From contig NZ_FPAH01000009.1 in assembly GCF_900116345.1 (NCBI RefSeq), forward strand, positions 1-64,000: a DNA stretch of 64,000 nt. The letters are read 5' to 3'. Shown here piece by piece: positions 16,443 through 25,785 of the stretch. Every line of letters starts with the position of its first letter. Positions within the stretch are counted from its first letter, which is position 1. This stretch comes from Succinivibrio dextrinosolvens. GTDB lineage: Bacteria; Pseudomonadota; Gammaproteobacteria; Enterobacterales; Succinivibrionaceae. The notes below the pieces were generated by a model. It made no database searches and was not told the origin of the DNA. It was given only the letters and a program-made list of their open reading frames with translations. A program made the position numbers and the translations under genes.

Positions 16443-18575
16443 ATGGCCGATTTTAACGATAAAAATATATCAGAAGAAGAGCTTGATAGCTTTGTAGCCT
16501 TGCAATGTGAAATGAAACACAGCTTAGAGTCTCGTTTTAAAAAGAATATAAGTTCTTTTAGAGACTATTTCCCTGAGATAGCCTCTTTTTTTGAAACTTA
16601 CACTCCTTCAAAAAAAATCGATTTTGTCTGTGGCCAAAACGGTATTCCAAACCTTTTTTATTCAGATACAAATGAGTTTATCTATAATACGCATGATCCG
16701 ATTCTTTACTGTAAAGATATTGTTACTAATTATTTAAAATTACCATTTAACGTATCAAACTATAATCCTCAGGTAGATTTTATTGGACAGATTTCTGATA
16801 AATACTTAAATGAATGTCTAAAACACATAGATAATTCTGCAAGAGATAAGATAACCTTTTCAGAGCTAGATACTGTTCCTTTGTGTGTAGTGACTGGTAT
16901 TGGGCTGGGATATATTATTGGAGAATTATATGAAAAGATTTCTGTCTCAACATTAGTTATAGTTGAGCAAGATCCGGACGTGTTTTTTGCAAGTCTTCAT
17001 ACCTTTGACTGGGCGCATTTTCTGAATTACATTTTTTCAGAACATCTATCTATAGATATTGTTATAGATTCCTGTCCTATCAACTGTTTTAATACACTAT
17101 CCGAAATCATTAAAAAGAGAGGTTGTTATTTATCTTGTTCTCTTCTTTCAGTTATACATTATAAAAATGAGTTTATTAACGAATTTTCTAGACTGTTACA
17201 AACTAAGTATGAGTTTATTCCCAATCTATTAGGTTTTTATGATGATTATTTATTTGGTGTAAGCCATTGTTGCTATGCTCTTAGCTCGGGTAAACATTTT
17301 GTAATCTCGTCGCCTAGTATCGAAGAGTACGCTGAATATCCTGTTTTTTTAATCGGTTCAGGTCCTTCACTCGATAAAGATATTCAATTTATAAAACAGC
17401 ATGAAAATAAAGCAATTGTAATTGCTTGTGGAACTTCTATTGACTCTCTGTATCATACTGGTATTAACCCCGATTTTTTTGCAAATACTGAACGAATTTC
17501 AGAAATCGCGACTTTACTAAATTCGCTTCCTGATAAGAATTTTCTAGATGATGTTATGCTGCTTTGTTCTGACGTTTGCCACCCAATTGTTCAAGATATT
17601 TTTAGCAAGACTTTATTTTTTGGAAAAATTAACGAGCCTTTCTTTAATTACTTAAGGCTAATTGAGGATGAATTCAAAGAAGTTCAGCCTATTAGCTACA
17701 TGAATCCCCTTGTTGGAAATATGGGCGTAGCTGCATCTTTATTTCTTGGATTTAATAATCTTTATCTTTTTGGATTTGATAACGGTAAAAAGTGCGGAAC
17801 GGATTCAATTCATTCTAAGTACGCTTCTTTTTTTAAGAAGAATGAATCTATAGAAAAAAGAGATTCATATAAACTGGTAGATATTGTGCCAGGAAATTTC
17901 GGTGGAGAGTGTTTAACAAATTCCTACTATAGAATGTCTATGGAGAGCATCTCTAACATAATCGAGCAATTTAATAATGAAGACAGGCGTATTCAGGTAG
18001 TGAATTGTTCTGACGGTTCTTTGATAGAGAATACGACCCCTATAAATTCGAGAGAGCTTGATAATCTTTTTCAGAACAAAACGGTCCTAGATAAGAAAAA
18101 AATAAGAGATTTTCTTTTTGAAAAAAAGAGTAGAACAATAAATTTTCCTAGAGATAGAATCAAAAGAATTCTTTCATATGAGGAGTTCTCTAATTTATGC
18201 AGTATTGTAATAACTAAACTAGAGCAATTATTACCTATTGAAACAAGACAAGAGCTATATATAAGAATTAGTGAACTATCACTATTTTTAAATACAAGTT
18301 CAAATCCAAATGAAAAATTTTGTAAGGAAATGATTGAATCTTCATTACAGTCAATGTTTATAGAGATATTTAATGCGTCTGTTTTAAAAAAGAATTTCTC
18401 TGATTGTTTGTCCGTTTGTAGATTGACTATTTCTCTATCTATTGATTTTGTACGGGAATGTGAGGAATTATATGTTCATTTGCCGGATTATATTTTAGGT
18501 GACCATCGAAAGTATTTTAAAGATGGTAAGGTTGGAAGAGATATGCCTCACTGTAAGGCTCCATTAGTTACATAA
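16443..18575 (+). CDS. Motility accessory factor (Maf), flagellin nonulosonate transferase
   Basis: A roughly 710-residue Maf/DUF115 protein, a paralogue of the one at 927-3206. The N-terminal domain contains GIGLGYIIGELYEKI and EQDPDVFFASLHTFDW. The DUF115 core begins GSGPSLDKDIQFI, continues IIACGTSIDSLYHTGI and NPDFFANTERI, and later YMNPLVGNMG and FGFDNGKKCG. The C-terminal tail HRKYFKDGKVGRDMPHCKAP is nearly identical to that of the other copy. ATG at 16443 is preferred over an upstream TTG. Its predicted role is transfer of CMP-nonulosonate to flagellin. Two complete Maf proteins beside two nonulosonate routes fit one transferase per sugar, though this is inference. Confidence 0.88.
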   Translation: MADFNDKNISEEELDSFVALQCEMKHSLESRFKKNISSFRDYFPEIASFFETYTPSKKIDFVCGQNGIPNLFYSDTNEFIYNTHDPILYCKDIVTNYLKLPFNVSNYNPQVDFIGQISDKYLNECLKHIDNSARDKITFSELDTVPLCVVTGIGLGYIIGELYEKISVSTLVIVEQDPDVFFASLHTFDWAHFLNYIFSEHLSIDIVIDSCPINCFNTLSEIIKKRGCYLSCSLLSVIHYKNEFINEFSRLLQTKYEFIPNLLGFYDDYLFGVSHCCYALSSGKHFVISSPSIEEYAEYPVFLIGSGPSLDKDIQFIKQHENKAIVIACGTSIDSLYHTGINPDFFANTERISEIATLLNSLPDKNFLDDVMLLCSDVCHPIVQDIFSKTLFFGKINEPFFNYLRLIEDEFKEVQPISYMNPLVGNMGVAASLFLGFNNLYLFGFDNGKKCGTDSIHSKYASFFKKNESIEKRDSYKLVDIVPGNFGGECLTNSYYRMSMESISNIIEQFNNEDRRIQVVNCSDGSLIENTTPINSRELDNLFQNKTVLDKKKIRDFLFEKKSRTINFPRDRIKRILSYEEFSNLCSIVITKLEQLLPIETRQELYIRISELSLFLNTSSNPNEKFCKEMIESSLQSMFIEIFNASVLKKNFSDCLSVCRLTISLSIDFVRECEELYVHLPDYILGDHRKYFKDGKVGRDMPHCKAPLVT

Positions 18576-18764
18576 GCTCCTTTTATAAAATAGGCTAAAT
18601 GATTTGTGTCAATCTTATGGAAGGAATAACCCTTTTCCTTCTTAGAGGGCTATATCCATGAGCCTGCAATTCTATTGCTTCTACCTAAGTGGAATGACCT
18701 TTACATGAAGCCCAATTCTTCTTTTTACTTTAGCTTTTGATCGTGTGTCCTTGATATTTTTTTG

Positions 18765-20384
18765 TTAATTGATTTGCTCGAATGACGTAATCTTTCTTAC
18801 TTTACTAGAACCATCAAATACAGCCGCAATCTGAATCAGTTCTCTGTCCCCATGATTCTCAATGCCGTACTCTCTTCTTATGATTTGAGCTTTAGCTTCA
18901 TCTAAAAGAACTTCGGTGTCTGTACCATCTTTTGAGAATTTTAATTCAATTAGCACTCTGCGTTTTGTAAAGTTTACAAGAAGGTCGCTGCTGCCTTTGA
19001 AGTTATGTTGTTCTGATCTGACATCACATCTTAAGCCTGATAGATACATTAAAATCAATGCTCTTAATACAGGTTCATTTTCAACAGGATATTTGTCATA
19101 AGGAATTGTTGCCAGAACACTGTTCAAATGGTTGATAATCTCATCTACAGTTCCGTTTTCAAGAATGGTATCAGCATCGTAAAAAGAATCTAATTCATCT
19201 GGATTAAAGAATTTCTGTGATAAAAGAGAATTTAATGCAGATCTAACTTCTCTGTTCGCTGAGCCAAGTTTTATCTTGCGAGGAGCTCTAATTTCCGATT
19301 TTAGGGTGAGGTATCCAGTCTGACACATCAGAACATTTTCGTTCATGTCTGGCAGAGATGTCGGATTCATAAAATCATCATAATTGATATTAATTTCAGA
19401 GGTCTGGAATTTTTCAATATCAACTTCATGCGATTCCATGTAATTCTTTAGGATTGATGGAATTCCACCAGCCTCGTACCAATAGTCACCAAAGACAACT
19501 CTTTCATCCTTTACTATGGCCTGAAGAAAATTATTCACAGAGTAGGTTGAGAAAACTTTTCTCTCGTAGTAATTATCGAAACAGTAGCTGTCATAACGCT
19601 CAGCCATTCTATCTAGAAATTCTTCAATATCGGTATCGGTTACAGCTTCTGTTTCTATATGCTTCTCATAGCTAATACCAAGCTTTAGGTAATCAATATA
19701 GAATTTCTTTATCTCTTCTCTTGTAAAGCCAATCATCTGAGAGAACGCATGATCATAGCTTAAATCTTTTATGTCAGAGCCAACTGAGAATATTGAAACA
19801 TCCTTTAATCTAGTGACACCTGTTAATGCCATGAATTTTAGCTGTTTCTTTCCTTTAAGTGCGCCATAAAATTCTCTGATAAAGGTCCTAAATTCCTCGT
19901 ATAGTTCTTTGTTATTTATATTTGCAGTAAGCTGACAGTCATATTCATCAATCAGGAGTACAAGCTGCATCCCTTCTGGCATAACAGTGAATATGTTTCT
20001 TATAAGGTTATTTGGTTCTTTATCATCCGTGTAGTCCAAGATTCCGTTCATTCTTGCAAAATCTCGAATTGGCTGACACATACTGGTTTTAAAAGCATTT
20101 AAATCAGATGTTGAATATTCAAGAAAATTTAAATGAAGGACTGGATACTTATTTTGATTCCACTTATCATAAATCCAGGTATCTCTAAAGTATGGTTCTA
20201 CTCCTTTTTCAAAAAGAGTTCCGATTGTATTTAAGGTTAGGGATTTTCCAAAGCGACGGGGACGGGAGAAAAAAACTCTTTTATAACTTCTGATTAGATT
20301 ATAAATGTACTCAGTCTTATCTATGTATATATAATTATTCTCAATAAAATCTTCAATATTTTCAGATTGAGCAATTTCTTTCAT
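18765..20384 (-). CDS. AAA-ATPase-like protein with PD-(D/E)XK nuclease domain
   Basis: About 539 residues. An N-terminal AAA-ATPase-like domain (PF09820 type) has the P-loop variant RPRRFGKSLTLN near residue 45 and a Walker B-like LVLLIDEYDCQL. A C-terminal PD-(D/E)XK domain (PF08011, old DUF1703) has GSSDLLVNF and VLIELKFSKDG, the D...ExK nuclease core. The ATG at 20384 is preferred because a GGAG site lies 8 bases upstream; a GTG at 20405 is the alternative. The family is abundant and multi-copy in gut anaerobes and its function is unknown; links to defence or mobile DNA are guesses. A second copy lies at 22487 and a relic at 13247. Confidence 0.88.
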   Translation of the reverse strand: MKEIAQSENIEDFIENNYIYIDKTEYIYNLIRSYKRVFFSRPRRFGKSLTLNTIGTLFEKGVEPYFRDTWIYDKWNQNKYPVLHLNFLEYSTSDLNAFKTSMCQPIRDFARMNGILDYTDDKEPNNLIRNIFTVMPEGMQLVLLIDEYDCQLTANINNKELYEEFRTFIREFYGALKGKKQLKFMALTGVTRLKDVSIFSVGSDIKDLSYDHAFSQMIGFTREEIKKFYIDYLKLGISYEKHIETEAVTDTDIEEFLDRMAERYDSYCFDNYYERKVFSTYSVNNFLQAIVKDERVVFGDYWYEAGGIPSILKNYMESHEVDIEKFQTSEININYDDFMNPTSLPDMNENVLMCQTGYLTLKSEIRAPRKIKLGSANREVRSALNSLLSQKFFNPDELDSFYDADTILENGTVDEIINHLNSVLATIPYDKYPVENEPVLRALILMYLSGLRCDVRSEQHNFKGSSDLLVNFTKRRVLIELKFSKDGTDTEVLLDEAKAQIIRREYGIENHGDRELIQIAAVFDGSSKVRKITSFEQIN

Positions 20385-20681
20385 TCTAATTCTCCGGTTA
20401 TCCACTGAAATTATAGCATACGTGTACTAATTAGAATGCTGAGCTGAATCATGGAGTAAATCTTATCCTAAAAAGGAACTGAAAGTGCTTCTAAAAATAT
20501 AATTATGACAACTAATAACTTGTTGTTCATTCTCTTTGATTATGTCTGAAGACCAGTCTATCAAAAAATGTTTTGCACATTGCTAGCTTTTATCTTCTTG
20601 TGAAGTTTTTTATATTTTCTTCTCAATAAAATCTCTTTTCTGCCGTAATCAATATATAAGGACAGAGCAGGGAATATTGTC

Positions 20682-21203
20682 GTGTTAACTTCTAATATAA
20701 GAAATCAGTATCTTGTAGATGAAATGCAGCTTGGTGAGCGTCTAAACCATGATGTTCACGCAGGCAACCATGCTGATTTTTCTTTAATGCTGGCAATGCT
20801 TTCCCATGATCTCACCGATCACCCCTTATACAATCCTAAAGTTACTGAAGAAAAAGATGTAAATCTTAGAAAGAAGTTTCATCTTCTGCCTGAGCAGAAA
20901 AAATATGCTCAGAGTGAGGATTTTGACAGAGCTCAGTATCTGACTGAGGCTTTTTCTTCAGACGGTTTATCTCAGGTTTTCCTGGCTCAGTGCATTAGAA
21001 AAGAACCTTTAACTCCTTTCCAGAGAGAATTAGCTCCTGAAGTATTTGGGGAACTTCCTCCATTAAAACAGGAGAAGCTCAGAAAAGAATATGAAGGCAA
21101 AGCTCTATCTTATGAGGAGATTCATGAGAAAGGCGATGGTTTTGATGTTCTCGATGAAATCCAGGCCAGTCGTATTCAGCTACAGATAAGCGCGATAGCT
21201 TAA
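20682..21203 (+). CDS. VC2046/SO_2500 family protein
   Basis: A 173-residue soluble protein resembling the uncharacterised VC2046/SO_2500 family of Gammaproteobacteria, with an N-terminal LVDEMQLGERLNHDV and ADFSLMLAMLSHD. No signal peptide or membrane segment is seen. The start is probably a GTG, with AGGGA about 8 bases upstream. It stands alone between the AAA-ATPase gene and an AraC regulator. The family has no established function. Recognition is from memory of the conserved N-terminal pattern and is moderately sure. Confidence 0.65.
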   Translation: MLTSNIRNQYLVDEMQLGERLNHDVHAGNHADFSLMLAMLSHDLTDHPLYNPKVTEEKDVNLRKKFHLLPEQKKYAQSEDFDRAQYLTEAFSSDGLSQVFLAQCIRKEPLTPFQRELAPEVFGELPPLKQEKLRKEYEGKALSYEEIHEKGDGFDVLDEIQASRIQLQISAIA

Positions 21204-21395
21204 TTTCTCACATTTTGTTCAGAATATCACGTCACTTGCTAAGAAAAGGCTCATTTGAAAATTTTTTTTAACAGCTTACTCTATGAAATTGCACAATTTT
21301 GTAAATAAGTTGCCTAATACCTTCATTTTATGTCTTAAACTTATAGTATAATATGCAAAATTTCATTTTCGACTATATGTCATCGAGGTTATTAC

Positions 21396-22268
21396 ATGGC
21401 TGTTTTTGAAGAAGCTTTAAAATATTTTCCTAGCATTTCTGACGGCGTTACCTACTGCCCAGTAAAAGGAGTGCACTATTTTAAAGAGTCTTTCCCAAAG
21501 AATGCAGAACCTAGCGTTTATCCTGCTGGTTTATGCATCATGTTCAGTGGTGCTAAGATCCTGACTATGGATGATATCTGCTTCAAGTACACTGGTGGTG
21601 AGTATGTGGTCTGCTCTATGACTATGCCTCTGAACTGTGAAATCTGTGCCAATAAGGAAGAGCCTGTTAAAGGTATCTTTATCGGCTTCACTATTAATGA
21701 AATCCGTGAACTTGTTGAAGAAATGGGGCTTATGGATTCATTCCAGAAGACTGACCTTAAGGTTGTACCTCATCCTTTTGGACCTTCTGTTATGTCCGAA
21801 TCCTTCAGAGGTTCAATCTTAAGATTTTTACAGTGTCTGACCAATGAGCAGGATGCCCGTATTTTAGGTGACTCACTTAAAAGAGAGGTTCTGTATAGAG
21901 CGATGTCAGGCGAACAGTCTGAACTTCTTTATAAGATTGCTCTTAACTCTGGTCCTTTGGCTCTGGTATCCAATATTATTGGTATTATTCAGAATAACTA
22001 CAACAAGGATCTGGATATCAATAAGCTTGCAGAGGATGCTCATCTGAGTGTTTCCTCTTTCTACCGTATCTTCAGACAGATCACTTCTGATACTCCTATC
22101 CAGTACATCAAGAAGCTTCGTCTGAACAGGGCAAAAGACCTGATTGTTACCAAGAATGTGAAGGCTTATGTTGCCGCTTTTGAAGTTGGCTACGAGAGCG
22201 TTTCCCAGTTCAGCAGAGAGTTTAAACGCTATTTCGGTGTGACCCCAGCTGCTTTTAAGGTTAACTAA
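21396..22268 (+). CDS. AraC-family transcriptional regulator with AraC_N domain
   Basis: A 290-residue regulator. The N-terminal part (to about residue 165) resembles the AraC_N type sensor domain. The C-terminal 100 residues hold two helix-turn-helix units: DINKLAEDAHLSVSSFYRIFRQI and the second ending FEVGYESVSQFSREFKRYFG with VTPAAF. A GAGG site precedes the ATG, and a TATAAT at 21347-21352 may be its -10 box. It is followed by a strong terminator, so it is a single-gene unit. Target genes and ligand are unknown; related regulators often control nearby oxidoreductases, but none is adjacent here. Confidence 0.88.
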   Translation: MAVFEEALKYFPSISDGVTYCPVKGVHYFKESFPKNAEPSVYPAGLCIMFSGAKILTMDDICFKYTGGEYVVCSMTMPLNCEICANKEEPVKGIFIGFTINEIRELVEEMGLMDSFQKTDLKVVPHPFGPSVMSESFRGSILRFLQCLTNEQDARILGDSLKREVLYRAMSGEQSELLYKIALNSGPLALVSNIIGIIQNNYNKDLDINKLAEDAHLSVSSFYRIFRQITSDTPIQYIKKLRLNRAKDLIVTKNVKAYVAAFEVGYESVSQFSREFKRYFGVTPAAFKVN

Positions 22269-22335
22269 AGGATATTAGATAGAATCTTATAAGAGTTGCT
22301 ATCTGATGATTTATTCTTTTGTTAATTCTGCTATA

Positions 22336-22369
22336 AATCCTGATCTCGTTTGTGAGGTTGGGATTTTTT
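22336..22369 (+). terminator. Rho-independent terminator of the AraC gene
   Basis: A 12-pair stem with G-T wobbles starts AATCCTGATCTC (22336-22347) and closes with GAGGTTGGGATT (22354-22365) around a 6-base loop. A T run follows directly. It lies about 70 bases after the AraC stop. Confidence 0.85.
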
Positions 22370-22486
22370 GTATCATCTTTTGCTTGCTCTATGTATGAAT
22401 CAACCCTGCATATTTAAATATTTGTTTGTAGTAGAATGTACAACATAGAGTATAAGAGCAGTTTCAGGTTCATAGAGAAATATAAG

Positions 22487-24106
22487 ATGGTTGACATTAC
22501 AAAACTTCCAAAGGCTAAAAGTGGTTTTGAAGAATTACGTTCGTTAAAGCAGATTTATGTTGATCATACTGATTTAATTTATGAATTTGCTTATCTTGAC
22601 GGCCCTAATTTTTTATCCAGACCTCGTCGTTTTGGCAAATCTCTACTTATATCTACTCTTGAATCCTTATTTTCTCATGGAACTGTTTTTTTTAAAGGAC
22701 TTAAGATAGAAAAACTCTGGGAGGAAAGAGAAAAAGGAAAGACCTATAAGGTTATTCATCTTGATTTTTCTTCTTTTGCCTACACAAGTCCTGTTGATTT
22801 TGATGCTAAGATTTACGATATTCTTGACAAGATAGCGAATAGTTTAAGTATTACTCGAACAAACAGTTCAGGAACCTATAAATCTGATGCCCTTTTAACT
22901 GATATTATTTCCAGTTCTCCTAGTGAATTTGTTCTCCTAATTGATGAATATGATTATCCTCTAACGCATTCTCTGGATGATGAGAAACTGTTTAATGAAT
23001 ATAGAGTCTTTCTACAAGGCTTTTTGGGGGCAATTAAGGCTCTGACTGGAAAGATGAGATTTATCTTCATTACAGGTGTTGGACGTTTTGCAAAAACATC
23101 AGTTTTCTCTCAGCTTAACAATCTAAGAGATTTAGGTCTTGAAGCTAAGTTTGCTCCTTTATTGGGATACACGGAAGCGGATATGCATCATTACTTTGAT
23201 GAATATGTCGAGAATGCAGCCTGTATTCTAAATCTCTCTAAAGAAGAGTGTTATGCTCAGATAAAGTCTCATTATGATGGATATAGATTTCATGCTGATA
23301 ATGAAACCCTTCTCCATAATCCTTGGTCCGTTTTGAATTTCTTATCTGCTCCAGAGAATGGCTTTAAAAATTTCTGGTATGAAACGGGCGGATCATATCC
23401 TACTCTGATTGCAAAATACATAAAGAGTATTCAGGATACTCCTCTTAAAAAGCTTCAGAAAATAGAGATCAGAGAACAGGAGCTAAACCTTTTTTACGAA
23501 TACATTGATGCGCCTACAGTAAGTCTGCTTTACCAAACAGGGTATCTTTCATTACGCGTTGAATATGATACAGACCTGGCAATAACAATGCTGTACCTTT
23601 GTCCTCCTAATCTTGAGGTGAAATCCGCTTTGGCCAGCTTATATCTTATTAAGGTTAGAGATACTCCTATTACAATTAAAGAGGAAAGAACAGCAATTGC
23701 GCTGAAAGATGACTTCAATAATCTTAACTATGAAAATCTCATCAAACATTTTAATGTCATTTTAAACAGCTTCGGCTATGACAATAAGGTTGCCTTTACT
23801 GATGAACGTAACTGCAGAGATTTTATCGATCTTGCAATGTGTGTTGCCGGAATAAACTCTAGAAAGGAAGTTATAAACTCAACGGGCAACGCTGATCTGG
23901 TTGTAGAAAGACCTGAGAAAAGGTTTGTTTTTGAGTTCAAGCTTGCAAGAACAAAAGATTCGGAACAGAAGCTTTTAGAAGAAGCTCTTGATCAGACAAA
24001 GAATAAGCGTTACGGAGAAATTCTTCCGATAAAAGATCTAATCAGAATCGGAGTGGTTATCAGCGCAGATGATAAGTCTGTTGCCTTATGGAAGGTTTGC
24101 GAATAG
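22487..24106 (+). CDS. AAA-ATPase-like protein with PD-(D/E)XK nuclease domain
   Basis: About 539 residues from the ATG at 22487, where the protein begins MVDITKLPKAKSGFEELR; an in-frame start 17 codons earlier is less typical. It has the same layout as the gene at 18765: P-loop variant RPRRFGKSLLISTL, Walker B-like FVLLIDEYDYPLT, and a C-terminal nuclease core with NADLVVERPEK and FVFEFKLAR. The two copies are clearly diverged, so they are paralogues or separate acquisitions rather than a recent duplication. Function is unknown. Confidence 0.88.
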   Translation: MVDITKLPKAKSGFEELRSLKQIYVDHTDLIYEFAYLDGPNFLSRPRRFGKSLLISTLESLFSHGTVFFKGLKIEKLWEEREKGKTYKVIHLDFSSFAYTSPVDFDAKIYDILDKIANSLSITRTNSSGTYKSDALLTDIISSSPSEFVLLIDEYDYPLTHSLDDEKLFNEYRVFLQGFLGAIKALTGKMRFIFITGVGRFAKTSVFSQLNNLRDLGLEAKFAPLLGYTEADMHHYFDEYVENAACILNLSKEECYAQIKSHYDGYRFHADNETLLHNPWSVLNFLSAPENGFKNFWYETGGSYPTLIAKYIKSIQDTPLKKLQKIEIREQELNLFYEYIDAPTVSLLYQTGYLSLRVEYDTDLAITMLYLCPPNLEVKSALASLYLIKVRDTPITIKEERTAIALKDDFNNLNYENLIKHFNVILNSFGYDNKVAFTDERNCRDFIDLAMCVAGINSRKEVINSTGNADLVVERPEKRFVFEFKLARTKDSEQKLLEEALDQTKNKRYGEILPIKDLIRIGVVISADDKSVALWKVCE

Positions 24107-24192
24107 AGAAGCTGATAGTTCAGTGGTAGGTCGAGTATTATTAAAAGCAACTCGTACGCCACATTTACTTTTATGTGTTTCCGATAAAACAA

Positions 24193-24217
24193 AAGGGAGA
24201 TTCATTAAACCTCCCTT
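24193..24217 (-). terminator. Terminator of rpsT (bidirectional)
   Basis: AAGGGAG (24193-24199) pairs with CTCCCTT (24211-24217) around an 11-base loop. On the minus strand it is followed by TTTTGTTTT, and on the plus strand by TCTTTT, so it can end both rpsT and the convergent AAA-ATPase gene. Confidence 0.85.
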
Positions 24218-24250
24218 CTTTTAACAAACTATCAACAGTAATACTGTATA

Positions 24251-24514
24251 TTAGTTCATTGCCTTAATCTTAGCTGCTAACTTGCTCTTATGACGAGCTG
24301 CCTTATTCTTGTGAATAAGACCCTTGCCTGCAGCACGGTCTAGAACAGGCTCAGCTAATGCAAATGCAGCCTTAGCCTCGTCCTTGTTACCAGCCATAAC
24401 AGCCTTAAGTACGTTCTTTACTAAAGTGCGCATCTTAGAACGTGCAGCAACGTTGTGCTGACGAGCCTTCTCAGAAATTAAAACGCGCTTCTTTGCAGAT
24501 TTAATATTTGGCAC
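24251..24514 (-). CDS. rpsT: 30S ribosomal protein S20
   Basis: An 87-residue basic protein with the S20 start [20 protein letters not shown] and the C-terminal Lys/Ala-rich helix ending AAKIKAMN. The start is a GTG, because AGGAG lies 6-7 bases upstream and the length then equals that of E. coli S20. A non-ATG start is a known trait of rpsT in E. coli (UUG), where it serves low-efficiency, autoregulated translation. The gene is divergent from ribF, the usual gammaproteobacterial layout. Confidence 0.96.
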   Translation of the reverse strand: MPNIKSAKKRVLISEKARQHNVAARSKMRTLVKNVLKAVMAGNKDEAKAAFALAEPVLDRAAGKGLIHKNKAARHKSKLAAKIKAMN

Positions 24515-24814
24515 AGATAGCTCCTGAAATCTTAAAAAATTACCACCGTACATTTATAGTGGTGAATAATCACAGTATTCTATCAATTTTTTTTTCAAAT
24601 TTAAAGTAGAACACCAAAAATTGTGCCATATTCTACAACACTTTTTAACCTTAGATCCAACTTATATATATGCAATTTTATAACTAAATGAAAAACAATA
24701 TATTTTTGTAACCATGAAAAAACCGTGATGTATGCTTAGTTTTAAGATATAATTAACAATTCAAATAGTATTTACTACATTTACATAATAACTACAATTA
24801 ACGGTTTTTTTTTG

Positions 24815-25762
24815 ATGCATCTTATCCGCTGTCTTTCTGATTTTAAGGGTACACCGAACGGTGTAGCCATTGCGATTGGAAATTTCGACGGATTTCATAA
24901 GGGACATCAGGCTGTAATTGAGTGTATGAAAGAGAAGGCTCAAAGACTAAATCTTGTGCCTGCTGTAATGATTTTCGAGCCTCAGCCTCTGGAATATTTT
25001 TCCAAAGACAAATCTCCGGCAAGAATCTATTCATTAAGAGATAAACTTCTTGCACTCAGAGCTGCAGGTGTAGAACTTGTTTTTTGTATGAAATTCAATG
25101 CTGATTTTGCTGCGATGAGCGCCCATGATTATGTTATTGAGCTTCTGGGTAAAAAGCTTGGAGTCAAGAGCGTAACCGTAGGTACTCTGTTCAGTTTTGG
25201 GCAGGGTGGAAAATCCACAATTGAGGATTTGAAAAAAATCGGATCATCAATTGGAATGGAAGCAAGTGCAATAGACGGTGTGGACCTGGATGGGGAACGC
25301 ATTTCAAGTACTAAAATCAGAGAGTATTTGTTTAAAGGTCAGCTGGATCACGCTAAAGAAGCTCTTGGCAGATATTATTCTATGTCAGGAATTGTAGTTC
25401 ATGGAAATCAGATTGGTAGAAATCTTGGTTTTCCTACTGCAAACATGAATGTAAATCGCAGGATAAGTCCTCTTAGAGGCGTATATGCTGTAAAAGTTTT
25501 AACCAGATTTGGTCTGAAAAATGGAATGGCAAATGTCGGGGTAAGACCAACTGTTGTCAGAAATCAGAGCAAGGCAATTCTGGAAGTTAATATCTTTGAT
25601 TTTAATAAAGACCTGTATGGTCAGAGTATCAGGGTCTTTTTTATTGAAAAAATCAGAGATGAAATGAAATTTAATGATATTGAGTCGCTTAGAGAGCAGC
25701 TTGCAAAAGACAGTCTTTCTGCTCATGAGGTACTCGATAATCACGAAATAAACGATTTTTAA
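24815..25762 (+). CDS. ribF: Bifunctional riboflavin kinase/FMN adenylyltransferase
   Basis: About 315 residues. The N-terminal FAD synthetase domain has the nucleotidyltransferase motif [13 protein letters not shown], and later [10 protein letters not shown]. The C-terminal riboflavin kinase domain has [11 protein letters not shown] and RGVYAV. It makes FMN and FAD from riboflavin in the cytosol. It is first in the ribF-ileS-lspA-ispH run. No FMN riboswitch-like structure was recognised in the AT-rich leader, as expected for this gene in Gammaproteobacteria. Confidence 0.95.
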   Translation: MHLIRCLSDFKGTPNGVAIAIGNFDGFHKGHQAVIECMKEKAQRLNLVPAVMIFEPQPLEYFSKDKSPARIYSLRDKLLALRAAGVELVFCMKFNADFAAMSAHDYVIELLGKKLGVKSVTVGTLFSFGQGGKSTIEDLKKIGSSIGMEASAIDGVDLDGERISSTKIREYLFKGQLDHAKEALGRYYSMSGIVVHGNQIGRNLGFPTANMNVNRRISPLRGVYAVKVLTRFGLKNGMANVGVRPTVVRNQSKAILEVNIFDFNKDLYGQSIRVFFIEKIRDEMKFNDIESLREQLAKDSLSAHEVLDNHEINDF

Positions 25763-25785
25763 TTATTGTTTTGGTAGACAGGAAA

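Noticed and set aside
16425-16460. Flagellar sigma-28 promoter suggested by GCCGAT near the right-hand Maf start
   Set aside because: GCCGAT lies inside the first codons of the gene, and no matching -35 TAAA is correctly placed.
18619-18641. Hairpin GAAGGAA/TTCCTTC as a terminator for the right-hand Maf gene
   Set aside because: The stem is only seven pairs and no T run follows, so it cannot be called with confidence.
24114-24180. tRNA-like stretch after the second AAA-ATPase gene, with a D-arm-like TAGTTCAGTGGTAG
   Set aside because: Only about 20 bases resemble a tRNA; no acceptor stem, T arm or clean anticodon arm can be folded. It may be a tRNA remnant, but the evidence is too thin to annotate.
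24515-24814. FMN riboswitch before ribF
   Set aside because: No conserved riboswitch-like stems were recognised; the region is simple AT-rich sequence with the rpsT and ribF promoters.
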